Positions 12,133-28,298 are shown, numbered from the stretch's first letter. The stretch: DNA of 49,932 bases from Phaeoceros laevis (GCA_049999765.1 JBNGIQ010008804.1:1-49932), one strand, 5' to 3'. The notes: a model not told the origin generated them from the sequence alone. Numbers and translations are program-made.

Positions 12133-12639
12133 GCTCACAGCGTAGACTCAAGGGCGGGGAGCGTTGGCGGGAGTGATGCCTCGCCCGGCACAGCCAATTC
12201 AATCTGTTCCTTCCGTAGTAGCCAAGGCAGAGTGGCGGAGGAACCCTAACAAGCCTCGTCCCCCTGAAACAAAACGCCCGCCGCGATGCGGAGGGGCTGC
12301 ATTTCAAACGACTCTTCACTAAGTTTCCCACTCCTGAATGAAAACAAGTTGTCGCACCTCTGCACTCATTGTGATCCGTTTACGAGGCGATATGATTCTT
12401 CTCCTCCGGCTAAACTGGAAGTGAGCAGACTGCTAGCTTGGTGGGCATACTCAGGCCTGGCTGTTCCACTGGTTTGCAGTAGGCGAGGAGCTTGATGAAT
12501 GCTTTCCTGCCTGCTTACGTTTTATTCAACTCAAATGTACAGACGAACATGACGGAAGGAAGAAAAGGAACGAGGCATGCCCAGGCTTGGCCAGAGTCCC
12601 TCATGGCTTGGTTTCAAGACATGGAGCTACTCGGAGGCC

Positions 12640-13980
12640 TCACCTATCCACCTCTCCAAACACTATGTCCTGTGTTCCGATGATAGCCACCACGTCCGCC
12701 AGCATGTGATTCTTGGCCATGAAGTCCAAGCCCTGAAGATGTGCGAACCCAGGAGCTCGAATCTTACAGCGGTAAGGGCGGTTGGTGCCATCGCTGACCA
12801 AAAAGACCCCGAACTCGCCCTTGGGAGCCTCTACTGCAGTGTAGGTGGAGCCTTCAGGCACAGTAAACCCCTCGGTGTAGAGCTTGAAGTGATGGATGAG
12901 AGATTCCATGGACTGCTTCATCTGCGACCTGGAAGGAGCAACCAGCTTCCGATCATCGCTCTTGATCATATCCCCCTGCGGCATCTGATTGAGGCACTGG
13001 ATGATGATGCGCAGACTCTGCCGCATCTCTTCCACCCTACAGCAGTAGCGGTCATAGCAGTCCCCCTTGGTGCCTACGGGAACATCGAAATCCATGCGGT
13101 CGTACACATCGTACGGGGAGGCCCTGCGCAAATCCCAGCGAACGCCGGAGCCTCTCAGCATCACCCCCGAGAAACCCCAGTCCATGGCCTCCTTGGCTGT
13201 GACCACGCCGATGTCTACCAGCCTCTGCTTCCAGATGCGGTTGTTGGTCAGCATCTCCTCAATCTCGTCGATGCGGGAAGCGAACTGCTGCGCAAACAGG
13301 TAGATGTCATCGCTGAGCCCCAGGGGCAGATCTTGTGCCACGCCTCCGGGGCGGATGTAGGCAGCGTGCATCCGGGCCCCTGACACCCTCTCGTAGAACT
13401 CCATGAGCTTCTCCCGCTCCTCGAAGCCCCACAGGAAGGGCGTGAGGGCTCCCACGTCCATGGCGTGAGTGGTGAGGGCCATGAGATGGTTGAGCAGCCG
13501 AGTGATCTCCGAAAACAGGACTCGGATGTACTGCGCCCGCAGGGGCACCTCGGCATTCAACAGCTTCTCCACAGCCAGAGAGTAGGCATGCTCCTGGCAC
13601 ATCATGGACACGTAGTCCAGGCGATCGAAGTAGGGCAGGGCCTGCAAATACGTCTTGTACTCGATCAGCTTCTCTGTGCCCCTGTGAAGCAGGCCAATGT
13701 GCGGCTCCGCTCGCTCCACCACCTCGCCATTCAGCTCCAGCACCAGCCTGAGCACACCGTGAGCCGCCGGATGCTGCGGCCCGAAATTGAGCGTGAAATT
13801 CTTGATCTTCTTCGCCTTGGACTTGGCTGGTTCAACGGCAGAAGTGGAAGCAGCTGCGGCTCCCCCTGTTGCTGCGCGGTTCCCACCCCATGCTCCACCC
13901 TCTTGCGGATCACAAAGTGCCGCCGATAAGGCAGTCCAGCGGCCCCGAAGGGCACTCCTGCCCGCCCTGAACAGAGCCAT
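12640..13980 (-). CDS. NAD7: NADH dehydrogenase (ubiquinone) subunit 7 / 49-kDa subunit, nuclear copy
   Basis: An uninterrupted 446-aa reading frame encodes the complete complex I subunit 7 (NDUFS2/NuoD family), which helps form the quinone pocket in the peripheral arm. The mature region starts near residue 60 ([15 protein letters not shown]) and runs colinearly through [64 protein letters not shown] and [12 protein letters not shown] to [13 protein letters not shown]. Residues 1-59 ([15 protein letters not shown]...) are Arg/Ala/Ser-rich with almost no acid residues, as expected of a mitochondrial presequence. There are no introns, although the mitochondrial gene of other plants has several, so an RNA/cDNA intermediate is likely. 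The coding sequence is visibly more GC-rich than its neighbours. Nuclear relocation of nad7 is established for liverworts such as Marchantia; that this is the same transfer is inference. Confidence 0.97.
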   Translation of the reverse strand: MALFRAGRSALRGRWTALSAALCDPQEGGAWGGNRAATGGAAAASTSAVEPAKSKAKKIKNFTLNFGPQHPAAHGVLRLVLELNGEVVERAEPHIGLLHRGTEKLIEYKTYLQALPYFDRLDYVSMMCQEHAYSLAVEKLLNAEVPLRAQYIRVLFSEITRLLNHLMALTTHAMDVGALTPFLWGFEEREKLMEFYERVSGARMHAAYIRPGGVAQDLPLGLSDDIYLFAQQFASRIDEIEEMLTNNRIWKQRLVDIGVVTAKEAMDWGFSGVMLRGSGVRWDLRRASPYDVYDRMDFDVPVGTKGDCYDRYCCRVEEMRQSLRIIIQCLNQMPQGDMIKSDDRKLVAPSRSQMKQSMESLIHHFKLYTEGFTVPEGSTYTAVEAPKGEFGVFLVSDGTNRPYRCKIRAPGFAHLQGLDFMAKNHMLADVVAIIGTQDIVFGEVDR

Positions 13981-14891
13981 AGCTTTTGCCGACGTCCCAC
14001 CCTCCTCTCGACTCTACCTGAAAGTCTTTACCAAACAGATCAATAAACAAAGCATTTTTTCGCCGGTTCACACCTGTCAAACGTGAGAAGTTTCCTACTG
14101 GCATTCCAAGCTCGGAAGTTGCTGTTGTAGGGTTTGGGTTAGCGCCTCGCGTTCTCATGGTTTATGTGAGCTTTGCGGTGTCGGTTATGGAAGGCAGCGC
14201 AGCCGCCAGTCAGCTCCACTGGTTTTGTGAACCCCACGCGAATCGCCCGTTGCAATGTGATGCCACCGGAGCTCGAGGACCTTCTCATCTCTGCTGCTCC
14301 ACTCACTCAATCTCGGGTCACAGGCTTGAGCAAATTAGCTAGTCCGCACATGTTAAAGGGGCTGGGCTGGATTCAAGTTTCTTTGAGGAAGGTCGTTCTA
14401 GGCTTCTAGCTTTCGTTGTGCATTCAGACATCCGTCTTGTCACATGGAAGGCGACATCCCTGCGTAGACGCGTTTCTCTCAGTGGACACCGTTTCCGTAA
14501 AAGTTGCCAGGCAAAACAGTGCCTTAAGACACCGAACTCCATCTTACATTCTCCACCGACGAGAAGAGACGAACCCCTTTTACACATTATCGTGATCACT
14601 ACATTACACGAGTCCCGGCAGAAGTCGAGAGGCGGCCGGTACTAATCTTGTTGCGCTGACTGATATAACTGAGGAAGTACACTGGAGCAGCATAAATAGA
14701 CCTACTCCGCGTCTCACGAGAGACGAAGATCAGTATCGTGTCGCGTCATAACGGGTGGACTAGGCGTGACCCGCTAACTCAGGCGGACTCGGAGAGCAGC
14801 CCCCAAATACTAGCGTCATGTGGCAACTGTTACCTTGGCCAGCTTGCCGTGTTCAAAAAGATCTGTGGTGGGAGTCGCTGATAGCAAGGGA
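13981..14891. other. Upstream region of NAD7 and 3' flank of MAP3K-epsilon
   Basis: No coding signal is seen. The part nearest 13981 must contain the NAD7 promoter and 5' leader; the part near 14891 the 3' end of the next minus-strand gene. I see no convincing TATA element for NAD7. Confidence 0.5.
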
Positions 14892-17800
14892 CTATCGCAG
14901 CGTGTTTTGATTCAGTGCCTTCAGAAGAGTCGTCGCCATTTGTTTCACCAGCACTTGCCCTCCGGAGCGTTCTCCATCACGCCGCTCCTCGATCAGTTTC
15001 TGCAGTTTCTGAGCCAGTTCATACTCGACGACGAGCTGCTTGGGTCGAGGATGGTGCTCGTACACCGCCTGAACAGATCAAGCCCAACCTATGAGTACCC
15101 ATTTTCTGTGGACATACGCTTCAACCTATAAGAAGGATACCCTGAACGTCTGATTTCGGACAGATTACCTTAATCAACTTCAAGAGGTTGAGACGGACTA
15201 TTGCATCTTGATGATCAAGTCTACCTACTAAGAGTGGAGTAAGTCCTGAGAGAGCCAATGCCGTCGTCAAATGAACCGACTTGCTGCAAGCAAGAAACAG
15301 AGAACGGAGGTCAGACCATCCCCATCTAAACACCATCTCCAAGTGCTGACACATCATGGTTGCGACCACTCCCTAGCTTACAGCTCAACAGTTAAGGAGA
15401 CTTCGACCTGCAACTCGCTTTTGCATAAGAAATTCCGCAATCAAGCAGCCAAGAAAGGGATAACAGGTACTGGAAATACGTGATCATCTTCAGAAACGGC
15501 TCCAATATGTGCACAAATGCTGCACCGTTGCACGACTCAAAGAAGGAGACCAGCTTTTGTACTGCCTCCTTTCTAAGGAGCATCTGCTCCACCTTCCGTT
15601 GTTCGTTGTCATGAGCCAAGCAAACTGCCAATGAGTCCAGAGCAGTAACAGCCCAATACTCGTCATCAAGAAGGCTCAGATAAACCTCCAGCCCTTTGTG
15701 CGCTCTCAACTGCTCTCTGGTGTTCCGGGATGCATGTGCCATGTCACATAGGAGAGGTAAAGCGAATTGTTTCAACGGCAAGTTCGTTAGAATGAAGTGC
15801 ATCAAATGTGGAATTATACCACACTCCGCAGCCTGCTCCTGTCTCCTCTTGTTGATTTTGCACAAATTGTACAAAGCATTCAGGACCTAACATGTGGAAA
15901 ACGTCACTGATGAGAACGAGCACCACCTTCGGAACAACCGATCAACCCAGATGATCACGCATAACAGGACAACGCACTTGACACTCCAAATAAATCCTTC
16001 TGGCTGCTGAAAGTCATTTCTACCTGAGTATGTATTTGCACAGCATGCATTCCGCTTCTGCGTTCAAGAAAAGGAACTAGTTGCTTGATTGCATCTGCTC
16101 TTTGCAGATACTCTAATGTACATGGATCCATCGACAGCTCCTTTATGCACTTCAGGATCTGCGTACAAAAATTAAGGTGAGTATACATGCCAGTACTACT
16201 ACACAAGGGCAACCACGTCATCCACACACCGACCTTCACTAGCATTGGAGATTCCAGCTTGCCCAAAAGCTGAAACAGTCGCAACAGCACACTTCCACTG
16301 CACACGTGGGCCTTGACAACAGAGTCAGCTTGGCAGAATTTCAGGAGGAGGTCAGCTAGTCGTGATATATAATCCCTTGCAACTTCTGCACTAATGCCAG
16401 AAATTGCTCGGGATCGCACTTCAGACATGATTGGAATCTCAGATGTCCCATTAGGGACATCAGGTGATAGCATATTCTTTGCCACGGGTAAGGCCTTGGC
16501 CGAAGAATGTCCCACCCATCCACCTTTACTGCTTATGCTGACATTGTAAGGCTCTGCAAGGACATCAAAGAACCGTAAATCACAACTCTCACAAATAAAA
16601 TGTGGAATACTGAAAAAGGTAACTCTATAAAACTTTGAGAGGGTCAAAAGAGTGAGGATCTCACCTGAATCCACAGACATGGATTCAAAATCAGCGGAAA
16701 GCCTCTTGGCTGCAAGTTGGTGCTGCAGGAAAGAGCCGGTACTGTCACTCTTTCCATGGAGTCCTAAATAATAGCGGGCTCGATCAAGCTGTCCTGAGTG
16801 AGCCTTGGATGGAGATTCTGTTTCCAACATACTTAACAGAGGGAGAAAATCTGCAGTATTCGCTGCCCGAAGGACATCATTTGTTGCAGAGCTGATCTTA
16901 GCAACATCTGCATGGCATAGAAAGAACTTGTCCGATTAGAACAGTATTGTGGCACGGAAGTACAATCTAGGACGATTTTTGCCAATATGCTGTTGAATAA
17001 AGTAAGTGCCATCACCATCTTGTCTCAAGGCAATGTCATGTGTGGATTGCTCCCTTGATTGCCGGTGATGCTGACCAGAACTTGCTGCCAGCCCATGCTC
17101 TGACTGCCCAGATCTAAGAGGCTGCAAGTGGCCACGCAGAGGTCTGAAATGGTCCCCCTGACCAGCCACAGCCTTTGTTGAATGAGCAGTTGGCTGCCTT
17201 GAGTACTCCGACATCCCAGTTGACTGATCATGATGATCTTCGAGGCCAAAGCGTACACGACTGGGGTCCAGCTGACCGGATAAAGCTTTGCCATTCTCTT
17301 TGTAACCAGCAAAAGAGGGATGTGACTTCTCAAGAGGTCCCGAGTGGGATAGCCGACGAGTCTTTTCAGATACTATCCCCCCAATGCCAGCAGTGGGTAA
17401 ACGCGTTGACTCGTTCAAAGTGTACAGAGTGTTCACAAGTCTTCCACAGACACCACTTTTAGCAAAAATTCTGCAAAACTCATTTCTGGAAGTTGATGTC
17501 TGGAGCTTGAAAACTTCACACATTCCATCAATAGCTATGTGCACCATGTCTCTGCAATACATTGAACGCCTTAAAAATTAATCAACGCCACACCTTCAAA
17601 ACGACTGAGCCTACTGTGTAATGTCTAAGACGGAATTGGAAGTTCATAGAGCTGACCGAAAAGCACCTGTATTTCACATAGTCAGTCTCTAGAAAGCCAA
17701 CAAGGACTGGAAGTCCTCGACATGCAATGAACATTTGCAGAGTTAGTTTGCTGCAAACAATAATAACAGCCGACATAAGTATCAAGGATCTTAGCAATGG

Positions 17801-20800
17801 TTCTCCACCAGGCAAACAGAGTGAATTTGGAAAGAAAGTAATCGTCTTGATAATATCCCAGAGCATGAGTGGAAGTACCTAGTATGGCAGAGCTGCTGCA
17901 CAAAATACGCAGCCTGCATACGCAAGTCGTTTGGGACTTCTGGGCCAGTAAAGTTCATCACAACAGGGATCTGCATCACAATACAATTTCCCAAATCATA
18001 GACTAACACTGAAGAAAGGAAGGCGAAAGCAACAATTCCGCCAAGGAGTCAGGAAAGAAACACAAGAAGGTGCAAAACAATTTACCAGACCAACAAGGCA
18101 AGCATTCTCCTGAAAATCAATATTGTTTTTCACAAGCTCATTTAAGACTTGTAGGCCAGCATAGATAACCTGCACAAGCATATCATAATCTAAATCGTCG
18201 AAAGGAGACAACCTGTAATAAAAGGCGTTGCATGACTCCGACTTTCTATTGCTTACCCTGTTATTTTCGACCTCAAGTATTTCCAAGAGTGGCATCACAC
18301 CATGTTGTTGTATCAGATGGCTCTTTTGTTCGGGGGCTTCTAACATAATACTAATAAGCTTCTGACAGGCATCCACAAGAGTGTCCTCAGGTGCATCTGG
18401 CCTCAACAGTCCAATCAATCTTGTGACCTCCAGAGCCTGAGAGAATGTAAAGATATTGGAACCGTCACAAAGGAGACAATCCCCCGAGGAAAGGAATTAA
18501 AGGTTAATAAGTGCATTCATTACTTACCTGCTTGGCAAAATGATCACGCCCTTCACTTTCCCGTTCATATCCCTAGGGTGGATTCAAACGTTAACAAGGT
18601 TCAGCCTTAAAGCTACCAAGAAAATGACACCACTGAGATCAAAATCTGGTACAACATCCTGCAAGTAGTAACCAGCATCTCTTCATGGCAGTTCAAATTT
18701 TAGCCAACTTCCTACCAGGCTGTCTACGTCTGCTCTGTCGTCGTCAGCACCATCAATAATCCTCGACAGCAGCTCATCCTCTTCCTTTCGGGCAAGATGT
18801 GTGGCATCTCTTTTAAACTTCTTTGCCATATTTGCCTTCAAAGCTGCTGCAAGACCCTCGGGACCACACCTACTTGAAGGTGAAGGTGTTTTCCAGGAAT
18901 TCAACCCCCTTGCAGACTCAACTGAACCATGATTGGATGACTCTTCAATCAGATCATCCAGCTCTGCATCTTTGGGCGTGTCACGGAACTTGTCCAAACC
19001 CACTGCACCACGTGGTTCCAAGTCCCTAGTCTGAGGATGACACAACTGAGAGTGAGAACAAACTCTGATTCCGCCCAGCGACTCGCTTCCAAATACTTAA
19101 AACTTCCTCCTGCTCATTAAGGAAGTGCTAATATAGTGCAGAGTGAAAAGTTGATGTGCAGTGAAAAAAAGTGAGTTTCAACATCCTTTGAACATTCAGC
19201 CATGAGTTATCCACAAGTTAACAGTAAGAGACCTGTGCTCGATGTGATGACCTAGTTGCATGCACCCGCACTCTCGTAGTGTTGTCAATCACTCCATTCA
19301 CCTCCCCATTGCCTTGTCTCAGCACTACATGTGTATTGTCCGCCAAATGTGGCCTGCCATTAGCCAATACCACTGCAGCCTCCAGACCATTCACATTCTC
19401 AGCTGGAACAAACCCATTGCCCAGCTCTTCTGCAGATTTTGTTGACCTATACAGAACAGATAACCAGTCTCAAAGTCTGTGGTTTCTAATACCTGGCATC
19501 TCGCTCAGAATGTCAGTGTTCACGTATCTAAAGCCTAGGCAGTCAGCATAAAAGCAGTTCTTCGTGACAATCAAAAGAAGAGGCTGACCCCATGTGCCCG
19601 TCACTGTTGGGAAGGGAGCTTGGAAGTGATCGTCTGGAACGGATCCATGGGTGGTCCAAAAGTGTTCTTGCATCAGGTCGCAACTTTGCATCCTGGAGCA
19701 TTACAACGAATCACATATTCAAGATGCCCATAATACCAAAAAGTAGCCAACACTCTCATGCTATGAATGATCAAACATTGGGCCTACTGACAAACAGTAA
19801 TAAAATCGGGAAGTTCCACAATCATAAGCACATGCACCATGGCCAGAAATTGATCACTTAGACTTACCTTACGAAAGCACTGATGTAGAAAATCAATAAT
19901 AGCAGGTGAGACGTGATCTGGGATTGGTGGATGGTCATCCTACACACAAGAAACATGAATGTTCCACAACTTTCAATGGGAACAGACTCGTCATGACCAT
20001 TCAGGATAATGCATCTGGGATTTTAAGGTTACCAGCAATGGATGAAATACATAGACGGTACATTACCTGAACAATTCTGAAGAGAGCTGGCATGGGTTGG
20101 AGGTCATAGTATGGAGGCACACAAGTAAGAAGTTCAATAACAGTGCAACCAACACTCCAGATATCAGACGCTGCACTGACACCTGACATGTCTATCACCT
20201 GCAGAGATGAACATAGAAATAACTTACAAAGCCCACCTTTTTACTTGTGCACAACTCTTCAGTGAATAGACACCCAGAAATCTAACCTTATGCAAAATCT
20301 TAGGGCTAAAACATAAGGCAATAATTCACGCCTCAGAATGGACACTGTATTAGGTGGCGGCAAGAATGCAACCACCAACTGTAGGAGTCAGCACCTCTGG
20401 AGCCATCCAATAAGGGGTGCCAACTACGGAATGTGTATTCACATCTGCTTCTGTTAGCTTGGTTGCAACTCCAAAATCGGCCAACTTGACCAGGCCCTGT
20501 AGTATACATGGGCAGACAAAAACTCAAGGCCTTCTCCAAAAAAGTGAAGGAGACAATTAGTTTCAAGAACAGGGGCGAAAACTGCATGTGTACAAGTAGT
20601 AAGCAAGCTAACCTCTTTGGTAGTGAGAATATTTGCACCCTTAATATCCCTGTGAATGACTCCCTGCTCATGCAAATACACAAGTCCCTCCAGAACCTGT
20701 TCCAAATCCAAACCAAGTTCATGTTTAGAGCTGCTGTCCTGAGACTTCAAAACGAAAGGATACTGCGTAGAGCTTCTTGTCACAAGGACCCTTCCAGTAC

Positions 20801-21783
20801 TACAGTCAACCCTACTGAGTGGCTAAGCTTGGGAAGTAGAAAAATCCTACTTCTATTGCAGCAAGAAGCAATCCAAACCTGCGCAATGTAAACAGCCACA
20901 AGGGACTCCGGGAAGGCCCCAAACTTATTTGGCTTGATGATGCTCGCGAGAGAGCCATTCTCAACATACCTGCAAAATGTTCAACACTTGATCAAAACAC
21001 TCAACTGATGATGCTGGAGTGAAACCAACTTCAACTCGAAAGGGAATCCTTACTCAAGTATGATGTAGAGATGGGTTTTTGTCTTGAAAGAACCAAGATA
21101 TTTAACTATATTCTTGTGGTTCAGATTCTGCAAGTGCATGGCAAACCCAATGTCAACGATATCAATCCGTTGACAGCGGATGCCTGTTGAAATGATTCAT
21201 GCGCATCTTGATGTGCACACCGACCACCCTTCTTGAAGATGTATCCATAACAAAGTAAAACGAGATGATCATGTACCTTCAGCAGGTCGATCTCTTGCTG
21301 AATTACCACGTTTGCAATCAAAACACAAAATCACGAGTCAGTTTGACTAGCTGACCCTTCTGCTGGCAATGTTCTTGCAAACAACTGAAAGGTATCAAGT
21401 CAGGGAGGACGACTTTCATGCACAGTAACTGGACAATCCAAGACAAGATACCATGATACTGGCAAGGTCCTCCGCAGGGATGTTCTCCCAGGAAACTTGT
21501 TTGATAGCAACGAAATCTCCATTCTCCAAGTCCACCCCCTTGTATACTCTGCCATAGGCTCCTTTGCCTATTTCATCCCCTAGCAGCTGGGATATAAGAA
21601 AGCCCAATGCATGCTGCCACTGTCAATGAGCCATCTTGCCGAGTTGCCCAGAAAACCTAAACGCCATTCATCCAGCTGAAACGCTGGTTGTGAATAACAG
21701 ACAAACCGAAGGCAGGCACTTACATATTTGTCATTCAAAGTCTTGGATTGATGGAATTGCGAGGCTGCAACCTGCCGCGCCAT
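14892..21783 (-). CDS. M3KE1: MAP3K-epsilon protein kinase (Cdc7/Cdc15-like) with armadillo C-terminus
   Basis: Twenty-four exons close exactly (3822 nt, 1273 aa). Complement: 21724-21783, 21452-21586, 21277-21297, 21054-21127, 20879-20969, 20613-20696, 20395-20496, 20067-20198, 19868-19939, 19589-19692, 19233-19446, 18716-19030, 18528-18572, 18257-18436, 18086-18169, 17879-17970, 17667-17750, 17016-17551, 16665-16907, 16234-16553, 16024-16158, 15480-15886, 15169-15283, 14892-15068. The N-terminal kinase (about residues 20-275) is intact: [17 protein letters not shown] (K49), HRDIKGAN (D144), DFG (162-164), GTPYWMAPE. The C-terminal half is alpha-helical ARM-type repeat ([49 protein letters not shown]) ending in [10 protein letters not shown] and [12 protein letters not shown]. 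In Arabidopsis the family acts in plasma-membrane integrity, pollen and cytokinesis-type signalling. Exon 3 is a 21-bp micro-exon encoding QEIDLLK. Confidence 0.97.
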
Positions 21784-22584
21784 GACGATCGGCTAAAGGA
21801 CTGTCAGCTGCCGTCATCTTCCTCACATGACAGCCCGAGCTTCCATGGCATGCGGTCAGAAGCTGCGTCAATTCACCCGACACCTGAAGTTTAGCGATGG
21901 TAAAGGGTGAGGGCTTTAGAACAGTGTCGCGGAAGGTCGATTCAGGCTGAAGCAGCACACTCTTGTCGGTGCCGGCCAACTAGATGATCCTGCTAGCGGC
22001 AATGACCACAATAGCATGACCGCAAGCTGCTACTGCCCCTGCTTCTCCTGCGAGTTGTTAGACGCTAGAGCGGAGCTCACAACGTGAATGCTGGTACTGC
22101 TGCTGCTCATTGCCGCCAAACAAGGTACAAGGCCAGCGTCCGTATTTGAATGTCACAACCCGGAGAGGGCAGAGCGACAGTGCCTGACAGCCGGGCACAA
22201 GTCATGCCGGCGGCTGATAAACAGGGTGGAGGCAAGTGAGGAAGGATCGCACCTTGCAACGCAAGGTAAGCCAGTCCAGTCCAGTCCAGTCTATGCCAGC
22301 CCAGAGCAAGCCAGCCAGCCCAGCCCCGGCCGTCTTCCAGCTTTGTAATAAGTAACACGTCAGTCGGCTGTGAGAGCTTCCACCAGGCTGGCTGGCTCGC
22401 TGGCTCGGGACCCTCCAGTTTTCACCGGATAGTGAGGTTCTCATCGCATCGAGGACGCCCGCTCATCACAAGCACAGTTGTAAAAACCAAGCCCTGTTCC
22501 GGCACTCCTGTGTGCCAACCCGAACCCCGGAGTCAGGCCGACAGCCGGGCAGGCAGGTTGCGCCAGTCCAAGTAAGGGGGAGGG
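21784..22584. promoter_or_regulatory. Divergent promoter region between MAP3K-epsilon and ARFRP1
   Basis: Eight hundred and one bases separate the two start codons, which point away from each other, so both promoters and 5' leaders must lie here. It includes a short CCAGT run (about 22272-22290). No TATA box stands out. The ORFs here look like chance. Confidence 0.55.
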
Positions 22585-24052
22585 ATGTTTTCACTGCTCT
22601 ATGGTCTGTGGAAGTATCTCTTCAGCAAGGCGGAGTTCCATGTCCTCATCCTGGGCATCGACAAAGCTGGCAAGACGGTCGGTTGGCCGGTGCCTGTTTT
22701 TCAGCTTCCCGACCGCATGGCTTGAATGAATGCATGAGTGCAGGCTCATTAGTGCGCTTCCATCTCAAGCCGTTGTTCTACTGTGCTTTGTTACCTCCCC
22801 AGGCCAGCCGATACGGATGTGCTGCCTGACTTCTGCAATTCTATCCCCAGTCTGTTGATGGACTTGCCTTCAGGTGACACTCGTTGTGTCACGGCTCTGC
22901 AACTTTGTAAGCCTGTGCATCAGGGGAATTGGATGCTGGATTGCCTGCCTGCCATGAGCTGGTGTTTGCACACGCTCCTTTCAGAATGTGAATATCTGGT
23001 TTGCAGACTTTGCTAGAGAAATTGAAGACCCTCTACTCAGATCTCGATGGCCTTCCACCAGATCGGATTGTTCCCACAGTAGGGCTCAACATTTGCCGGG
23101 TGGAAGCTTACAAGTCGAAGCTTATCTTCTGGGATCTTGGAGGTCAGGTACGACTCGTCCAGCCTGAACAACGGTCGCTGTCCTAGGTCTGCCAAGTAAA
23201 GTCTCTGATGACGACCAGGTTCAAGGATGCCAACTGGGCCATACCACAACACCTCTGGTTGGTGCCATCTTCTGTTTGTGCTGACAACCATGTACGTGGC
23301 CAGCTTGGTTTGCGAAGCATCTGGGAGAAATACTATGAAGAGGCTCATGCAATTCTGTACGTAGTGGATGCTGCCTGTCAAACTCGTTTAGACGACTCGA
23401 AGTCCACATTGGGTATACATATCGAGAATTTTAAGCTCGGACATGCTTTGTATCTTGCACTGCCTTCGAGCCCATAGAGATTATTCAATATTTTTGTTTC
23501 CAATCTTTTGTTTGCTGCGCAGCCAAGGTTCTGCGACATGAAGATTTGGCTGGAGCACCGGTCTTGGTATTTGCAAACAAGCAGGTGAGTTAATCTGCCT
23601 AGACAGGGCCAGTCCTTGGAGGTTGCAGTGGCCTGGTTTATTTGTTGCCGAATCGACATGCAATGGGATGAGAAAACCCTGCCGTGCTGTGCGCTGCTGC
23701 ACTTACTTTTTTCTGCTGTGAAACCAGGATTTGCAAGGAGCTTTGAATGCAGAGGACCTTGCCAAATATCTCGGTTTGAAAGAGTTGAGCGAGCGTGCCT
23801 CCATGGTGAAGGCCATATCCGCATATGACGGGTAAGAGGCTCTTCAGACTTGGAATACATCACCAGTAGCTCTGAGTAGGCTTGCTCGCCAGTGAGTAAA
23901 GGCGTGCAAGAACATTGATGATGTCCACGGGCTGATTGTCGACTGACAGGTCCGGCGTAAGAGACGGTATCATGTGGTTGGTGGAAAGTATGAGGAAGAG
24001 CAAAAGGCTCGAGCAATACAACCAACGTGCTGATGTAGCAGCAACACTCTAG
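22585..24052 (+). CDS. ARFRP1: ARFRP1/Arl3p-type small GTPase
   Basis: Six exons close exactly (612 nt, 203 aa): 22585-22677, 23007-23147, 23304-23412, 23523-23584, 23728-23831, 23950-24052. The G motifs are intact: P-loop GIDKAGKT (24-31), VPTVGLN switch I, WDLGGQ switch II, the ANKQ|D motif split by an intron, and SAYDG. ARFRP1 (yeast Arl3p) acts at the trans-Golgi to recruit Arl1 and golgins. The start MFSLLYGLWKY lacks the Gly2 of myristoylated ARFs and has a hydrophobic second residue, fitting the N-terminal acetylation and Sys1-dependent targeting known for this family. The C-terminus (WLVESMRKSKRLEQYNQRA) matches plant members. It is divergent from MAP3K-epsilon and convergent with the helicase at 24491. 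Confidence 0.96.
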
Positions 24053-24490
24053 AAATGATCGCGGATCGAGCAGTCGATTAACTCGAGGCTCAGCACGGAC
24101 TTCCCAGGAAGACCCAACACCACGGGTGATTTCTGCGTTCTAGCACATGGAAATGGAGTTGCATGTGGTTAGCAAGGAAACGCTTCAAAGAGGATCTGAA
24201 GGCACCCCTAGTGTAAATTCCCTTGCTGTTAGTTCTGAATCAAATTCCGCCATCAAGTCATCTGTAAGTTTCTGGCTGCGTGATTTTCGTGCCACCCACC
24301 CCATTGCCTTCAGGCACCGATCGAACTACAGATGTCAAACATACACCACAGGGTCACAGAATATCATCTTAGTCATCAATTTTTAAGGGTCATCACATCC
24401 GAATGTCTCAAGGTTTCAGCTACCAGCGAGCTGACTTCCCACATTGTTACCATGTTCAACTGGACACCCGGGGAGACTCCGCACCACCCA

Positions 24491-27202
<2,712 letters not shown>

Positions 27203-28070
27203 GTTGAAGAGCTAAACCGGAAAGGAAGGGGTGCGTGTCCAGTGTAGTGTGACTATATCTAGCAAAAAAGTCAAGTGAGCAAGACACCTCCTCTCAGTTG
27301 CAGTGCAGGAATATAACAGCGCTTGCAGCAGAAGCTGGGCATATCTGGGGCGTGGTGGTCGTAGATCAAGTGGCACAAGAGTGGCAAGCCAGTAGCAGCA
27401 TGACTAGCAAGGTCTTCTATGCAAGCAGTTTTTATTAACAAAGAACAGAGCCGCCGTAGCTGGAGAGATCACCCCGATAAACCTAACCATGTGTGCTTGC
27501 ACAAACCCAAGGTCCGCCACATATGTGCAAACGAGCGGAAGTCCGCAACTGTGAGCGATAGGGCCGCTGAGCCCGCGGCAGGCTCCAGCCTAGTTAACAA
27601 TAGCTCTGCCCTTGCAACACCCTCTGCGACCTGCGAGCCAGCCAGCCTGCTGCCTGTGGGCGATCCTGCGAGCCTCAGCTCCGTCGCGCACTCTACCGTA
27701 GCCTTTTGGGGTTTTTGCCACACACCAACAAGAAGCCAAACAGGTTCCCCTACATTCGAGCGAACTTCAACCTGAATATATCCACAAAGAATGGGGTTCT
27801 GCTTATGTGTATGTTATCATCTATGTATGTGAAATCATGTGGGAGACGGTGGAACAGATGTACGCTAAGTTAAAAAGAACCTCAAATGAATGATATCAAT
27901 TATGTTTTATTAATACTGTATATTATCAATGTTAGATTATAAATATACCTATTGACTCAATATTGTCATCTACAAGTATATTCTTAAGTACTCATTCACA
28001 CATTCACCTCACTCAAAGAGTAGTAATAAGAAGCTGTGTTACACTAATTCCAAGTAGGGATCGAGCACAC

Positions 28071-28298
28071 CGTCATGTTTGTAACATACTTGTTTCATGT
28101 GTGGTGGTTGGTTTCATGTGTGGTGGTTACCAGTTCCGTGTGGAATTTTAAGGCTAAGTTTGAAGATATCCATTGACACCAAATCTTTTGTTCTAACCGC
28201 GCCGTCATGCTTGTAACATATTGATTTCATGTGCATGGTACCGATTCCACGTGCCGAGTCTGAAGAAATCCGCTAGTACCAAATCCTTTGATTTAACC
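28071..28298. repeat. Diverged tandem duplication of about 130 bp
   Basis: Both halves run CGTCATG(T/C)TTGTAACATA, TTTCATGTG, a Tyr-rich gap, then GA(A)GA(T/A)ATCC and ACCAAATC(T/C)TTTG(T/A)T, starting at 28071 and 28203. The first half also carries an internal repeat of TTTCATGTGTGGTGGTT. Confidence 0.65.

Noticed and set aside
11813-12331. 172-aa minus-strand ORF overlapping NUP58 exon 1
   Set aside because: A different frame of the CAG-rich exon (Ala/Thr run); the NUP58 frame is supported by splice phases and family motifs.
12577-13383. 268-aa plus-strand ORF
   Set aside because: It is the antisense shadow of NAD7, whose high GC content leaves other frames open.
27419-27775. 118-aa ORF upstream of the helicase
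   Set aside because: It overlaps an 84-aa ORF on the other strand, has no recognisable domain and lies in the expected 5' leader/promoter region.
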